NCBI GenBank assembly: GCA_019722365.1
Contig: JADFUC010001792.1
Location: 62,001-126,000, forward strand
Source: Lithospermum erythrorhizon
Lineage: Eukaryota; Streptophyta; Magnoliopsida; Boraginales; Boraginaceae
Length of the DNA stretch: 64,000 nt
Reading direction: 5' to 3'
This document shows, in pieces, positions 37,075 to 51,100 of this stretch (positions within the stretch are counted from its first letter, which is position 1; every line of letters starts with the position of its first letter). A program made the translations under genes and the position numbers. The notes under the pieces were generated by a model. That model saw only the letters and a list, made by a program, of their open reading frames with translations, did no database searches and was not told the DNA's origin.

Positions 37075-39549
37075 ATTGTTGTAATCGGAAAATGGTCCGG
37101 CGTTGTTTTGCTGGTGAGTCTGGGATTGCTGCTGAACCTGAGAGTTATCCTCTACTCCTGCTTCAACCTGATGCCCTTCTTCTTCATCTATGTATCCATC
37201 AAACTCTGATTTTCTAATCTGTAGGACTGACTTGGGCTGCATTAGCTTATTGATTATTACTTTTTCAACAATAAAACAAAAACAAATTTCAGTAAGCCTG
37301 TAGGATATGATATAAACAAATGTGGCAGTGAGATCTACCGTTCGCCTGACCAGCAACCTCACTCTTAAGCTTTTCCTCCAGTTTCTTTCATCATTTAGCT
37401 TCTCAACCTGATGAGATTATCAACTCCAGTAAACTTCCAGGTTGTCCATAAAAGGAAAAGTGGAGAAGGGGCTATAAATGGGGTATACTGAATTGATAGT
37501 TCTTTAATTTGGATTGAGGAGACATACCGCTTTCTCAGCTGATTTAACATTCTCAAACTCTACTAGAGCATGGAGCTGCAAAAGGAAAAATTCAGCGAAT
37601 TGATATTAGCAAATAAAACAAGGAGTGAACATCAATTACATCATCATCAGTTCAAAGTTTCCTATTAACAATCACCCAATCGAGTATGTTCCAGGTTTAT
37701 GTCGGTTTCCTTCATACCTTAGAACTGAAAACACAATCTCCTTTTCCGCGAGTGCTAGCTTCTTGTGGATGACAAACTCTGATGGTTTGCACACTGCAAA
37801 TAGATCGATGAAAAAATTATATCTATTGAAGACTTTGCATGAGCTTGTCCGAGTAATTTCTCTAATAAGAAATCTTTGTCAAATCTTACACTCCAGCCAC
37901 ATTGAATATTTTCTCCAGATTCTGATGTGAATGATCGTTGGTTAAATTTTCAGCTACAACAGTTCGCAACTGAAAAGACAATAATATAAAAAATTACACT
38001 CCATAAATATAAATAAATAAAAAGTCGAAGGGGATCACAAAACGTCGAATTGCTTCTGCAATAAAGTAATCTAATCAGGATCTCGAAGGTGTAAGGTGGG
38101 AGTTTGATAAGAAACTGACTAGAACGAATAAACTTAAAGAAAGTAAGCAAATACCTGCAGCTCCTCTTTCTCTTTCTCGGTAAATGGATTTTTCCTCCTT
38201 ACTCTTATGCCATCACTGCTGGCATTTTTTAAAACAAATACATAAATTGTACATTTACTTTTTCCTCCATATTTTTCATAATGGTAGGAGGAAACTACAG
38301 CCGAGAGAGACAAAACAAAGTACCAGTTTTGTGGAGGCGCTGAGGGCTTCAACAATCAAATTATAATTACTACTAATGATGGACTTGAGCTTTTTAGTAG
38401 AGGAGACGACAGCAATTGGAACTGTTACAATGCAAGATTTTACTACTAGGCCCCAACATAGAAAAAAAATATAGCATATATACTGATACTTGATAGCTTA
38501 CCAAAGCCTTCAGGATCCTTTTGAATCTGTTTTACCAAGTTCTCATTTGCCAGCAAGCTCATATCACTGATATTCAACCTGTTGTTCAAGCTATCACTCT
38601 TAGAATTTGGAAAATGTAGCCACTGTTCATGAATTTGATTATTGTATAACAAAATATAATAATTAGTTTGATAAGCATTAACATAAGAAACAATCAAGAT
38701 AATGGTGGAGAAAATATTAAGAACTTTAGTGATAAAGTAATCAAGATTTTGGATAAATACTCATAAATTAGAAAAGGCCAATTTGAGATATGACTTGTAA
38801 GAGGCGTTCTTCATTCTGCATCAGACAATCCAGGAATCATTATAGGCAGAGCAATATATGTGAAAGGGCTCTCTATGATCGAACTCCATGAATATAGGAA
38901 GCTTGCATGCATCAGATTGTTATATGAAGGAGCTCATTACGTCTAGTTTATAAAACTGACCTACATTGATTTGCTTGTTTCGCTGGATCGAGCTTTCAGG
39001 CACACTTGATTACATTATACACATCATATTAAAAAAAAAGTTTGACCTTTTTTCCCAATGACAGAGGAAACATATTACATACTAGAGATGTTTTTTGAGA
39101 ATCTCTTATTAGAAAATTCGTTTAAATGATTTTATTTTGAAGTTGTTCGGTAAGAACATCATTACGGCTAGGAGGTAGATTGAGTATGCAGGAATAACAT
39201 TAGCATTTTGCTCGCACGCGGGTATGGCATCTTGATCGCTAACAAAAATCCATTGATCAGATCCACCAGTTTTTGCAGCATACTGGAAACATGGGACGAT
39301 ATACCCGGAAACAGGCACCGGGGATGCACCCTGTTTCCTTTGCTGCGTCCCTCCTGGGAAAAATTCCGGTGCATGTGCATTCAGCCTGAAACCACTTCTT
39401 GAACTCAATTCATTATTATCCTTCTTTTTCTTCTTCTTTTCAATCTTCTTATTTTTGCTGCTGTTATTATTATTATGTTTATTATCGTGCTTTAACACAA
39501 TGTTCTCTTCAACAGCTCTAAATTGTCCTTCAGGTTGTGCCTGTGCCAT
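37075..39549 (-). pseudogene. LARP6: LARP6-like (La motif + RRM) RNA-binding protein gene, probably broken
   Basis: LARP6 proteins bind RNA through a La motif paired with an RRM. Minus-strand exons are 39549 to about 39160 (Lys/Asn-rich, then FRLNAHAPEF and VPVSGYIVPCFQY), about 38640-38502, 38421-38324, about 38218-38155, 37969-37890, 37793-37718, 37575-37528, 37407-37339 and 37236-37075. La motif blocks are SDMSLLANENLVKQIQKDPE, VPIAVVSSTKKLKSIISSNY and SDGIRVRRKNPFT. RRM blocks are LRTVVAENL, EKIFNVAG, TIRVCHPQEA, LHALVEFENVKSAEKA and VEKLNDERNWRKSLRVRLL. Lesions: QVEYQFSDM is shifted at 38580 as if five bases were lost, the fourth exon has no acceptor in phase, and a gtaagt donor at 37074 leads to no recognisable last exon. 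The set resembles Arabidopsis LARP6b/c. It could still be transcribed. Confidence 0.85.
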
Positions 39550-40117
39550 TCTTGTTATACGACAAGTTACCAATCATCAGAAAATGATAAAGATGGTTCC
39601 TTGAATCGAAATAACATATATGTGTACTATGTTACTCTATTAAAATTCCAAGCCTTTTGAATGATATTTGTGGAAGATAGAATGGTTTTCTTTTTTTTTT
39701 TCTCTGCGGAAAAAATGTTTTATGAGAAGAAAAGTAAGTGAAGTCTCCTAAAATATAGCAATCGAAGATTTAATGACCATGTCGTCTTGCACTTTTATGA
39801 CTTCATCACCAACAATTTCTTTTTACTAATACTTTTTTCTCAACGATAGAACCCGTTAATTCAACCCTTTGTGGAAATAGAACATAGTAGATGAAAAATG
39901 ATAAAAACATGGGGCAATGATGAATGATTTTCACTCTCTTTTATTACATGTTCTACCCAAGCCCTCTCGGTTCTGACTCCCACTTAGAATTCCCTTTGTT
40001 TTTCTTAGTGTTGGCCATAGCTTTTTTGCCAATGAGGAGATTTTAGAGTCAGTATAGCACTTGTGGTTAACAGAGAGAAGAAGATTGGACATGAGATGAC
40101 AGAGAGAAGTGTCAAGT
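39550..40117. other. LARP6-like promoter side, no gene seen
   Basis: AT-rich, with a T-run at 39690-39700. It should hold the promoter of the minus-strand LARP6-like gene. No other feature is recognised before the copia fragment. Confidence 0.45.
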
Positions 40118-40830
40118 TTAGGGGCTCGTACTCATTCCCGGATCTAAAGGATCATAGACAGAGATAAAGTAGATGAAGGAAGTATAGGAGAGGAGATATT
40201 TTAAAGAGAATAAATCCAAAAGACGGGAGAGGAGAGGCTGTGTTGGAAGGAGGACTGTGACCTGAATATATAGTGTTTGTGTGAGAGGAAGTGGAAGAGA
40301 GAGGATCAGCTGGAGCAGAAACAGCCGGAGAAGGGAAGTCACTTTCTAAGATAGGAGAAGTATGAGGAGAAGTAGATGGTAATGCGGATGCAGTCTTACA
40401 AGAAGTAAGTGTGGTATTGTTTGTGGGAGGGGAGAGTAGAAATGAGGTTGAACTAATAGAATTAGAGGAAGAGATTTGTGTATTTGATTTTGGAAGTACA
40501 GGACCATCATCTTGAGCTGTGAAGTGATAATTTGAAGGAAATATAAGTGAATTAGAGTGTTTGTAGTAGGGATGAAAAGAAGAATAAGGAAACACATTTT
40601 CAGAGAATGCAATGTCGTAAACAATCCTCGCTTTGCCTGTGATTGTGAAAGAATTTGAAACCTTTGGCGGAAGTTAGGGAAACACCTAAAAAAATGCAAG
40701 GAAGCGACCTTGGAGAGTATTTGGAGGTAAGTTGTTTTGTGAGATGAGGGTAGCATAAACAACCAAAAACTTTGATCATGGAGTAGTCTGGAGACAAGTT
40801 GAATAGAGAGGGGAGTCGACGTCAAGGAGG
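40118..40830 (-). mobile_element. Ty1/copia integrase-end fragment
   Basis: Minus-strand frame 40600-40797 reads SMIKVFGCLCYPHLTKQLTS, then SPRSLPCIFLGVS...KGF, the conserved block at the end of copia integrase. The next frame (40152-40595) starts VFPYSSFHP, matching the VxF-E--FPF stretch, and continues as a Ser/Thr/Pro-rich linker, as usual between integrase and RT. RT itself is absent, and the flanks have no recognisable LTR, so only about 0.7 kb remains. At least one frameshift separates the pieces. Confidence 0.82.
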
Positions 40831-43800
40831 AGTGTACTTATTAATTAAGTGTATCACATAATCTGCTTCAAACCTAAAAACCTGCGTAATTTAGATCAAA
40901 GCAAAAAGATTCTATCTTTTTTCTCGCAATGTGTTCAGAAGTTGCTCGGAAGAATCTCCATTTTGTTGCGGAGTTGCCGGACATGAATATCTATAAGTGG
41001 GATTTTCTATGTTTATCAGATACGGCTCAATTTATGGAACTCCCTCCTTCATCGCCTTGAAAACACTTTATTTTAGCTTGAAAAACGCTTTGTAATCATA
41101 AGCATTTAGAAATTGCTCAAATGTGTGTGTATAACTGACTTCTTCTTTAATGGATATGCCCCTGTATCACTACTATAAGCATCTATGATACATTGAGTTC
41201 ACGCCAATAGAGATAATATAGGAGATTCTAAACATAAGAAAAAATTATCCTAAAAGGTGTAACAAGAGTTCTCAAAACATCGAAAAAAATTATCCTAAAA
41301 GCGCCAGAATGCTAATACTCATAAGTGAACAAATGATTTGCTTGACATGTTTTCCTAACCGACATACATTGCGCTTGAGTTGAAATTTTAACATGAAATA
41401 CTTTTATTGCTAACTAAAGAGATCAAGACACCTTGATGCCGTAGATGATTCAAGACGGCTACTGCAGTAGTTTGAGAAGCAAAGGCAAAGTGACACCACA
41501 GATTTTACCGGATGTAGTATTTGCAGCAATCAGATTGGTGCTAAGAAAGGATCATCGTCGTGGAATCCTTCACGCGCAAAACCAAAAGTAGAGAATTGAA
41601 CAACAAGGCTGAGCTATCTACACATAATTTTGAACAGATATAAGATTCTTTCAAAGAAAAGTGTGAACAAGAAAAACATTATGCAATCAAGAGAGTTAGC
41701 CTGAAGTTGCAAAAGACCAACCAGAGACGGGAAGTGAGGGACTCCATTTCCAACCGCACCCAAGAAGACTAAAGATAAGGAATTACATAACGGCATGGCA
41801 ATGTTACTCCGGTCATGCATGTCTAATCGTCAGATACCAAACCGCTGCTAAGATTCATCCAGCGCATTTGGAAGAGATTCAGGCAATTTGTTCGGCATAG
41901 GCACGATTGAACCATCACGCGCCCAGGTCGCATGATCAGAAAAGCACTGTAATTTGACACTACTCTAAGCTTTCAGGAGGCGTGTATCATGAGTAGAAAC
42001 CAAGAATGCCAACATCCGTCTGCGTGGGAAGATTTTATAATACAGGAAATCTGTCCATTAACTAAAAGTAGATTTGTTCCCTGAGAACTTCTTTTAAACT
42101 TGTTGCCTGGTGAATAAGGTCTAAAAGAACTGTAAGGCTTTTGTCAGTTAGCCGAATACAACAACATCAAGCCGAATCCTCGAGAGGCGAAGCTAGAAAT
42201 CCTGATTGACTTTTCCTTCACCGGTGAGTACAGCCCTGCAGAGTTGCGGCCTCGATTGGGTTGAGTGAATGAAACCATTGTAAAGTCACAAGCAAGCAGG
42301 GCCCGGCTACCGTGACGCTTGAATATTTCACCAACGACTTTAAGGTTACAGAGAGCGCAGCTTGTTGAAAGATGGTCATCCATAGTCGCTTCACCTTCTT
42401 GGAAGAGTTACTTTGCCTGGGCCACAAGATTGAGCGGCCGAGGTATCACAGCAAAGAGTCAAGAATGGTCCACGCAGCTGATAATCTAAGCAAGGTTTCA
42501 TTCACAGAACCGATGCCAGTTGTCGCACGAAGCTCACTGAGCTACATCATATCGATCAGAGAAGTGGCACGGCATTGCCACTCAACTGACCTAAAAGTTT
42601 ATAATCATCATGCCCAATTTAGATGGCTAATTAAGGTAAAGTCAGACTCAACATTCATGTGATTTTTCACATCTGGCTGGCAGTGCTTGGGTAGGGAGAT
42701 TGATCCGGCAGCGAGCAGTGGAAATATGCCTGAGTTGAACTAGCTGCTCCTTATGCGCCTCAAGCCACATTGTCAGATTTTCATTTTCTCCATAATATGT
42801 ACAAATGCAATTAGTAGATAGATAAAGGGAAGTTTGGTTTAAATTTGCATCAAGGCGATGAGCAACAATGGAGAATTTTGTGAAAGATACCTCTTCTATT
42901 CATTTTTTCTTTTGAAACCCACTGGTGAAAGAATTTGAATGAAACATAAGAAGTTTTAACAACCCATACATAAAAATAAGAACTTAAGAAAAACATAAAT
43001 GCTTAACCCTAAAAAATTAAAAGCCTGTCAAATGGCTTGGTGTGACTTCAAATCATGTATTAGCCTCTTTGTCATCAAAGGAAAACCCGAAGCTCAGATC
43101 TCTGATTACGCCTCTTTTCCCCGGTAGTGAGGAAAAAAGAACCCACCTGCAATCTGGACTTGTGGCCTCCACTTTGCGCCTCGGTCTTTGGACATGTTCT
43201 ATATTTGCTTGTAAAATCGCACGTGCCCTTGTCTGCCTTCCTCAGCCTGTGATCGCCCAATAAATCTTTGTCGCCTCCTTTTTATTTGCCTCATCCTCAG
43301 TGTGCCCATCAAAGTCACTGCAGGCATGCAGCCTGGGGTTAACGAATGCCAGACCGCCCCTTTAGGAAGATTTCCGGCAAAAGGAGATTTTAGCACCTGA
43401 GCAACGATAATGCTGCTATCGGCCTCATCAATTTTCCGTCTATCTTCTGTAATATCTTTACAACAATGTCCAATCCCTTCTCGCGATCCAATCCTCGATG
43501 TAACTTCTTCTGCTCACTTCCTGAGCGAGCCAGCCCACATCCACTTACTCAACCTCGATAACTTATCTCCAAGAACTCCGCTTGAGAAGTCGAAAGAGCA
43601 CCACGTGCTTTTACATGTTCTAACCGATTCTCAACGCTGCACCAAGGTTTCACAAGCAAATCGCAAAACAAAGCATGTTTCCCTTCCGCACTAGGGGCTC
43701 TCCTTCTCGGGTCTAAATCACGTTATAAGAACACAACCGGTTGTCTCTGCTTCACCAAACTCCTCATTCTCCACAAGATTGGTACCAAAGATGTCGATCC

Positions 43801-44855
43801 CGAAAGAAGCTCACCATTCTCTGCTTCATATGTTTTGTCGCTCTAGAACCAAGCAGTGCTAAGCACCAAGACCTGTAAGGCTCCAGATCTCCGCTTTAAT
43901 ATGACCCTGTTTCATTCTTTAACTCAACCACACTTTTCTAGCCTTTACAACATCTCAAGAACTGCTGTGTTGAACTTTGGCCGCATTCAACATCTTCCTT
44001 ACATCTTCTAGACCGCTCTTAATCTTAAATGGATTTTTGAATTTCAGGCGCTGTGACCCAAGCTCTTCTTTATCATCCAAATTGCTATGAGCCAAATAAA
44101 TTGCTATCAACCTCCGCTGGGTTCTAAGAACAAGGCCTTTAATTGCAAGTAATCAGCAGCTACTTCCTAACCATAGCAATGGGTTTGAATCCTCCCTTAC
44201 TATCCTTCTCGAAACATACGCTGTATTACCCTCACAAAACCTGCATCAACTCCTTTCCTCCCAAATCATGCTTCCCAACCTGTTGCCAACAAGCTTTCAG
44301 ATTATTATCTATTCACGAGGCCTTATTTTATAATCAATCAATTACATCAGATATACAATAATTCAAACGCTAGTTTACGCCGACACCTTAACAAACAATG
44401 CCAAGCCACATACCTACAACGAGAACTAATAACAAATCCTCGAATAATCTTGCATTTAACATTATCACAAACAATGCAGACAAATGTAGTGTGATCACGC
44501 TGGTTGTAAATGTCTAATCTCTGACATCGCTTGACCCCTGGTAGGCTGGGACTTGTGACTTCACATATCTTTCTTTGAAAAAGAAATAAAATATCTACTA
44601 GTATTTGTATGTCGATTCAAAATATTTGAAACAAAGAGAAGACAGGTGTTAACAACCCATTTATGCTGAATTATATTTTATTGAACTCAAGATTGTAGTC
44701 CTACACAACATCGGTGAATTATATATACTATGTGCCACAGAAACGAGCTTATTTACCCAAATAGCATTATTTTACTCCGGTCAGAGCGGAGAAAGAAAAG
44801 GACGTCTTTATATACTTTAGTGGGAGCCAGTTTTCATCAACCCCTTGAGCTTTAG
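40831..44855. other. Unresolved 4-kb interval with weak coding traces
   Basis: Composition rises above the AT-rich background at about 41800-42700 and 43030-44350, and frames stay open for 60-95 codons on both strands. On the minus strand there are protein-like stretches in shifting frames, such as RALLACDFTMVSFTQPNRGR (42219-42340), DGSIVPMPNKLPESLPNALD (near 41860-41930) and SQRLKFKNPFKIKSGLEDVR (near 44010-44075). I recognise no family. They could be exons of a decayed minus-strand gene, or transposon remains. No LTRs or terminal repeats were seen. Confidence 0.4.
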
Positions 44856-45100
44856 CTATGATGATCTTGGCATGAATTCAGATAACTTGATTCTTTCATT
44901 GGCCACTTTGTTCTGTTGAGCAGACAACAGAATCTAAGCTCAAGACATTGGAAAACATAGAGATAGGTTTTGCACGCAATCTTAACATGAAATAAAAATG
45001 AGGGTATCGCTATGCCATTACCTTAAGCCATCTTCTACTTTCTTCTAACGAATCAATCTCCGTTTGTCAGCATGATCAAGTGCACTTTCTGCGCCACGAG
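44856..45100 (-). other. Kinesin C-terminal exons, one uncertain
   Basis: The last exon (44912-44856) reads [18 protein letters not shown], then TAG, matching the NKINSERIRLSEL tail of KIN-12 proteins. The exon before it ends [11 protein letters not shown] at 45022. Its upstream part, [11 protein letters not shown], is in a different frame by one base, so either an undetected splice site lies near 45050 or the penultimate exon carries a small indel. Confidence 0.6.
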
Positions 45101-48100
45101 AAGTTTATCTCAGATTTTGCTACTTCCTATCTTAGACCTGTGATTGTATTTTTATAAAAGTCATAGAAGTGTTGAAGAAATAGTTAAATAATTTCTAAAA
45201 AAGTCAGACTTCAACTTTCAGAATGTTGTTACACAAGCTTTAATCCTGTGCTAATTGCAGTTTCGTCTACTTCCTATCCCATGTGTATAAGACATTGTAG
45301 ACATTATTCATGTACAAGTGTGCATCACTAAGATCAGAGATCTCAATAACTCATCTTCAAACTGTTATTTCAGAAACATGCATGTATAAGACACGGCCTT
45401 ACAATATGGATGCACACTAACCTTCAGTTTGTTTCCTAGTCTCTGCTCCTCATCAAAGTTGTAAGGACAGATCCCATTAGTTTCTTGGAAGCGAGTCAAC
45501 TCTGCTCTAACTTGTACCAGAAGACCCTCTGCCTTGCGAAGCTTAGTACCGAGTTCTTCATTCTGCCTTCTCAAGGCATTGTTTTCTTCCTGACATATTC
45601 GACGAAGTACGCTGATAAGCTAGGGAATTCCAGGTTTAATGAGATATTCCTTCTCATAGTTACACTGGACATCTTTAAGTTGAGCATCTGCTAATATGAA
45701 ATAGTAAAATAACTCTTAATAACATCTCTTGCCTTGATTTTAGCATGGTGGTGGATGCGCTGATGTAGGTTTTGCTGCCCAGATAACTTTTTTACCTCAT
45801 CTTCAAGCTCTATGACCCTCTTCTTGTTATTAGCATTCGCCCCCTATATAATTAGTTATAAGTAGAACTTTATGGTCAGACCCTCATAAGAAACCACTAA
45901 GGTGTTATGCTTATAAAGACTAAAATTAAGTATTTGGAATATCGTAAATTGGTACCTTCAACATATCATTTTCAGCCGACAGCATTCTTTCCTGCTGGCG
46001 TAGTTTCTCGAGTGCAACCTGAGCAGCCACCATCTCGGACTGCCTTCTGTCTATTTCCTCTAACCATCTAAGAAGGTCAAAAGCAAATTAGACTTTTCTA
46101 GAAATCAATGACAATCCAAACACTGCTATATACTTTTTCTCACCCTTTCCTCTCCTCAATAAATTTGCTCAACTGCTGCTTCAGCTTGATTATTTCCTGC
46201 TCCTGGAACCGACAGCGGATTATAAGTTTAGAAATAATTATACAGTTATATAAGTTTGGCAAAATCATAGAAACATGTGACCGTGTACCTTAACCGGAGC
46301 ATCAGTGTTATGCAATTGACCCTTCAGCAAATTCACTTGCTGCTTATCCAGTAAACTCTAGAATTAACAATTCATATTAAGGTAAGAAACAAGCAGACAC
46401 CACTGAGGCGGTTCAGATTGATTATTTTGACAATATGTACATATCCTTACAATATGATCTCAATCTACCAGTAAAAAGAACATGAAGGTTAAGGTTTAAG
46501 CGATTACTGGGATGGTGATCCCCTTCCACGGGGTGTTACAATAGTTTTAGCACTTCATCTTGGATCAAATCAGAAACAACCTTTCTGTTATCACAGGGGG
46601 TAAGGTTACTTACAATTCGATTCCCCTTACCCATTTAGGCCGGAGCCTCTTTAAATGTTTTGGGGCATTTTGTAATAATGATAACAACGTTAGTAATACT
46701 GCAACTTACTGCATAACTATTCATGTCCAACTTTAGGCCCAATAGATCACGGATCACATCATGTGTCATGCTTTCTGCAGCAGCTAGTCTTGCGTTCAGC
46801 ATAAAAATCTGAATATAGACGAGCCCATCCAAAACAAAAGTAGGTATGACTTACGAGAGGTTTTATGAAAATCTTAATGGCAAATGATTGATTCAACTAT
46901 CCAATGAGATTTACGTGATATATTTGAGAAGAAACTCAAACATCAGATATAAAAAAATTACAAGGAGCAAAATCTACCTCTTTTTGCCTACTTGCAGCAA
47001 GATTTTCAAGCTCTTGGATCCTATGCCTTTCAACACTTATCTCCTCATCCCTCTCAGATTTTATTTGTTGAACTAATCCTCCAATGCATTTGAAAGGTGA
47101 ACTGGAACCTCTGGACTTTGACGGGTTTTTCTCCAATTTGTGAGATGAATTGGAGCCATGAGTGGCTGATACTTCTTTCACTTGTTCTGCCATGGCTTCT
47201 AATGCCTTGAACTGTGTTAAAAGATACCAATCTTGTAAAAAATATTTGGAAATTATCTAAGTTTTTTGTCTTTTCAATTGACTATCATATGGATTACAAT
47301 ACCTTTTGTTTAGATTCAGAAGCCTGTGCCTCTGCATGCAGGAAAAGCTCTGACATGTGTGCCTTACATTGGTTAATCTTTATATGATATTAAAAAGATG
47401 TTAATCACTGCATGAACGAGCAAGGGACTTATTTACAGAGAGAAGTAGAAAATAATAGAGCTTTTACCTCTACATTCTTAGCAGAGATTTCACTCTCAAA
47501 AAATTGAATACGCTCAAGAGCTTCCCCCATATCTTTCTCTTTCTCATTTAGTTGTCTGCATGACATATGATTAATTATATACACATTATTTTTTACCCAT
47601 ACATCAATATCAACATGCCCCAATGCCTCTGAAAAGGCTCCCACTTGCTTAGGGGCCCGGATAGTACGCAACCTTATCTATGTGATAACAGAGAGGTTGT
47701 TACTAAATTGCCAAAGAGTGAAGTGCAAGCACGATTACGCTTCTTATCTATTAGTTCTTATCTATTAGTTTTCACCCATATTGACGATAAAATAGTCGAT
47801 CATACCTTTTCAAGTCAGCATCCAAATTTTTTAGATCTTGTAATTGTTGCTCGACTCCATGGAGTTCTAATTCAAGCTCCTCTCTCTGTAATCGTTGTCT
47901 TTCAGCTTCCCCCTTAATTATCTCAACCTTGCAAAGCAACACATAATCTCAGCCAGATTGGACATGACACTGAACACAATCAAGGAGTTTTGATGAAAAC
48001 TATTTCAACGAAATATGTCATGTCCAAAATGGGTATTGGAATGGGGTAGCTTGTTTAAGTGACCTCTCGAACTAACTGAGCTCTTATTCGTGTAAAATTA

Positions 48101-51100
48101 ATTACCTTATTTTCCAGGACATTGACTGTATATTCCAGCTCTTCTACAGACTGTTCTAATAGTTTCACCTCTTCATCCTTGTTTTCTGCCTGCTCTTTTT
48201 TAATTTCAGCAATCTGAAAGAGAAGGGAGAACATTATTAACATGATACTACTTAATGTTATTGCCTCTGCATACAGGAATTTATATGTGGGAACTTGACC
48301 TCTTGAGCTTCCACTGCAATTGCTTCTTTTTCTTCAGCAAGAGCTTGAGCAATCTTGAGTTCTTTGTCTAACGTAAGGATCCTCCTGCAGAGTTCTTCCT
48401 TTTCCTCTGTAACATCAACTAAATTGCACTTCAACAAACCAATTGATGTGCTCATTTCTCCAAGTGAATCATCCATTTTAGCAAGTTGCATCTCTAAGGT
48501 GACTCTTAGTTCTCTCATCTCTTCTAGTTCATCTTTCATCAACTTATTGGCTTTTAGTGAATTTTCAATTTCAGCCACCAGCTCAAGATTTTGGCGAGTA
48601 AGTGACTCCCCCATCCCCTGCTCTTTTGCAATTCCCAACTCAAGAGTTGTTATTATCTTAATTTTCTCCTGAAACTGGTCTTCAAGTATTTGGTTTTCAG
48701 CAACAGCCTCATCAAGCTTGAATGATTTGACTTCCATCTCATTTTCCAAAGTTCGTAAAGATGCTACTAGTCTTTCTATTTCGTCATTTTTATCCATATC
48801 GATTGATGAGGACTCTTGTAACAAGCTCAAATCAAACTGGAGTCCTTTAATAATCTCATCCTTCCTGAGCAACTCAGATTGTAGAGCAGATTCTTTCATC
48901 TCCATTTCTTCCAGCAACTCATCAATATTTGATTCAAGTTGTTGAACACGAGATGAGAGCCGTGCTTTACTTTCCTTCATTAGTCCAAGTTCATTACGCA
49001 GATCTTTAGCAGAACACGCAACTTGTCGTAGTGACTCGATCTCTTTCTCTTGATCTTCTTTTAGGATACCTAGTTGAGCAATCACAGATTTTTTCTTGCC
49101 TAACTCCAATAACAAGTCTTGGTTCTCAGTTTCGGCTTCATCAGTTAATTTCTCTAGAGCAGAAAAACCACATTCCATATCAAGCAAGATGATTTCACTA
49201 ATGGCTGCATCTACGCTGCAGATGACCCAATTTTCCTTCAAGTTGCTGAGGAGTTCAGAATCTTCCTTCTGTGTTTTTGAATTAGCAGCATTGAGGACAT
49301 TCATCTGGCGCAGCTCGGATGATAAGATTAACAATTCAAACTCTTTTGAATATTGCTCCATTATAAAATTCTCTTCCTGAGACTCCCCCCAATACTTCTG
49401 TCTATCCTTTGTCGATTTCTCTTGCTCCAGAGGAGACGTCACTACATCTATGTTACTTAGACCAAATTCCTTCACAAGTGCTGCAAGTTCAGATCCTATT
49501 TGATTGGACCTCTGCAACATCAACTCCTCATGAATCTGTAAATCTGATATTTTCTTGTCAAAACGGGTCAGTTTCATTGTGAGATCACCAGTTTCTTGTT
49601 CTTTTTTTGAAATTCGACTGAAACTTCTATTAATGTCCGTCAATAACTTCCTCTCGAGACTTCTAAACATTTCAAGTTCTTTTCTTGAGTTAGAATTATG
49701 TTCTTTCAACTCAGAGATAAGAGCATTTGATTCACATAAACCATGATGTAGAAGTACGTTTTCTGCATTCAGCCCATTTACTGTTTCTAAGAGAGCCCCG
49801 AAATGACAAAGGTGCAGCACAGACACAGCACAATCTTTTGCAATAATATCAGACCATATATCCTCCAACCACGATCCTACCAACTCTGAATTCTTTTTGG
49901 AATTGTGATAAGCTTTGAGCTGAAGTATTTCATGATATATTAATGTACATTCTGCAGTGTGCGAGGTCAGCACTTCTGCAACTGTATTTTCTAGCTCGGA
50001 AAGTTCTGCAACCATTTCCCTTCTATCCGCTTCAAATTGGTTCACCAGCTTTTCACATTGTATATCTTTCAGGTCTTTAGCAGATAGCAGACTGTCAACT
50101 TCATTCTGCAGAATCACTCTTTCACTAGATAAGGTTAGCTCTTTCCTCTTCATATCCTTGATGTTAAGTTTCAATGCTTCATTGGCTATCATTAGCTCAT
50201 TTACCATGATATCCGCATCCTTCATGGTATCTTGGGCCTCCTCAAATTTTGCAAGAATGCAGGATGCTTCTGTGGTTTTTTGGTACACAAAGACCTTAGC
50301 ATCACAAAGTTCAGCCTCAAGTAACTGCAAGGAATGACATTGGTGTATAACAGCAAATCTGTTAGTTTGAGCTTATCATCACCTTCTTGGACATAATAAT
50401 TATAAAAGTAAATCACAATTATTCAGTCATAACTTCATTTATGTTTTACACACAGTAACACGAGTAAAAACAAGAGACATGCAATTTCAAAGTATAATAA
50501 TCGGAAAAGATTGACCTGTTTCTGACAGGCCCAAGAACGACCAGAACACTGCAGCACATTCTGAGCTAGTTGAGTTTTGTTTTCTAAAGCATCTACTTTA
50601 GGAACAATTTCCTCTTCAAATCTACTTATTGCGGTTTGCAATTCTTTAACCTGATTCATTAGATGTTTTATTCTCTGCTGACCGTGTTTTTCATTTATCC
50701 ATGCCTCTTCTTTCTCAACTTGCAACTTGGCCATCTCTGCTTGCACTTGTTTTAAGCTCTCAAGAGCAGACTCTATTTCTTTCTTAAGAAGAATAATGGT
50801 AGCATTCTTTCCCTCCTCATCAATGAAATTCCTCTCATATGCATTCTTCTTTTTCTCACTGTCAGGTTGATGAGAAGTTGTTGCAACATGACAGCATGAA
50901 GTAAACTTGAACTTTTCGCTATTGTCAAAAGATTGCACTGCATGTTCAATGCCTACATGTTGTGGAATGCCTGCCTGCAACAAGATCAATGTAGATATAA
51001 TTAATGGACGTATTGAAACTCCGAAATATTTTGGAGCTCTGTCAGAAGTGAATTGATCAAGGATGTTAGGACGTATTGAGAAATAAGGATTAATACCTGG

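Noticed and set aside
40118..40342. Leu-rich frame that could suggest a membrane protein
   Set aside because: It is an alternative frame of the Ser/Pro-rich copia linker.
48355..50337. Several plus-strand open frames of 60-126 codons opposite the kinesin coiled coil
   Set aside because: They are Ser-rich antisense shadows of a long Glu/Leu-rich exon and have no splice or start context of their own.
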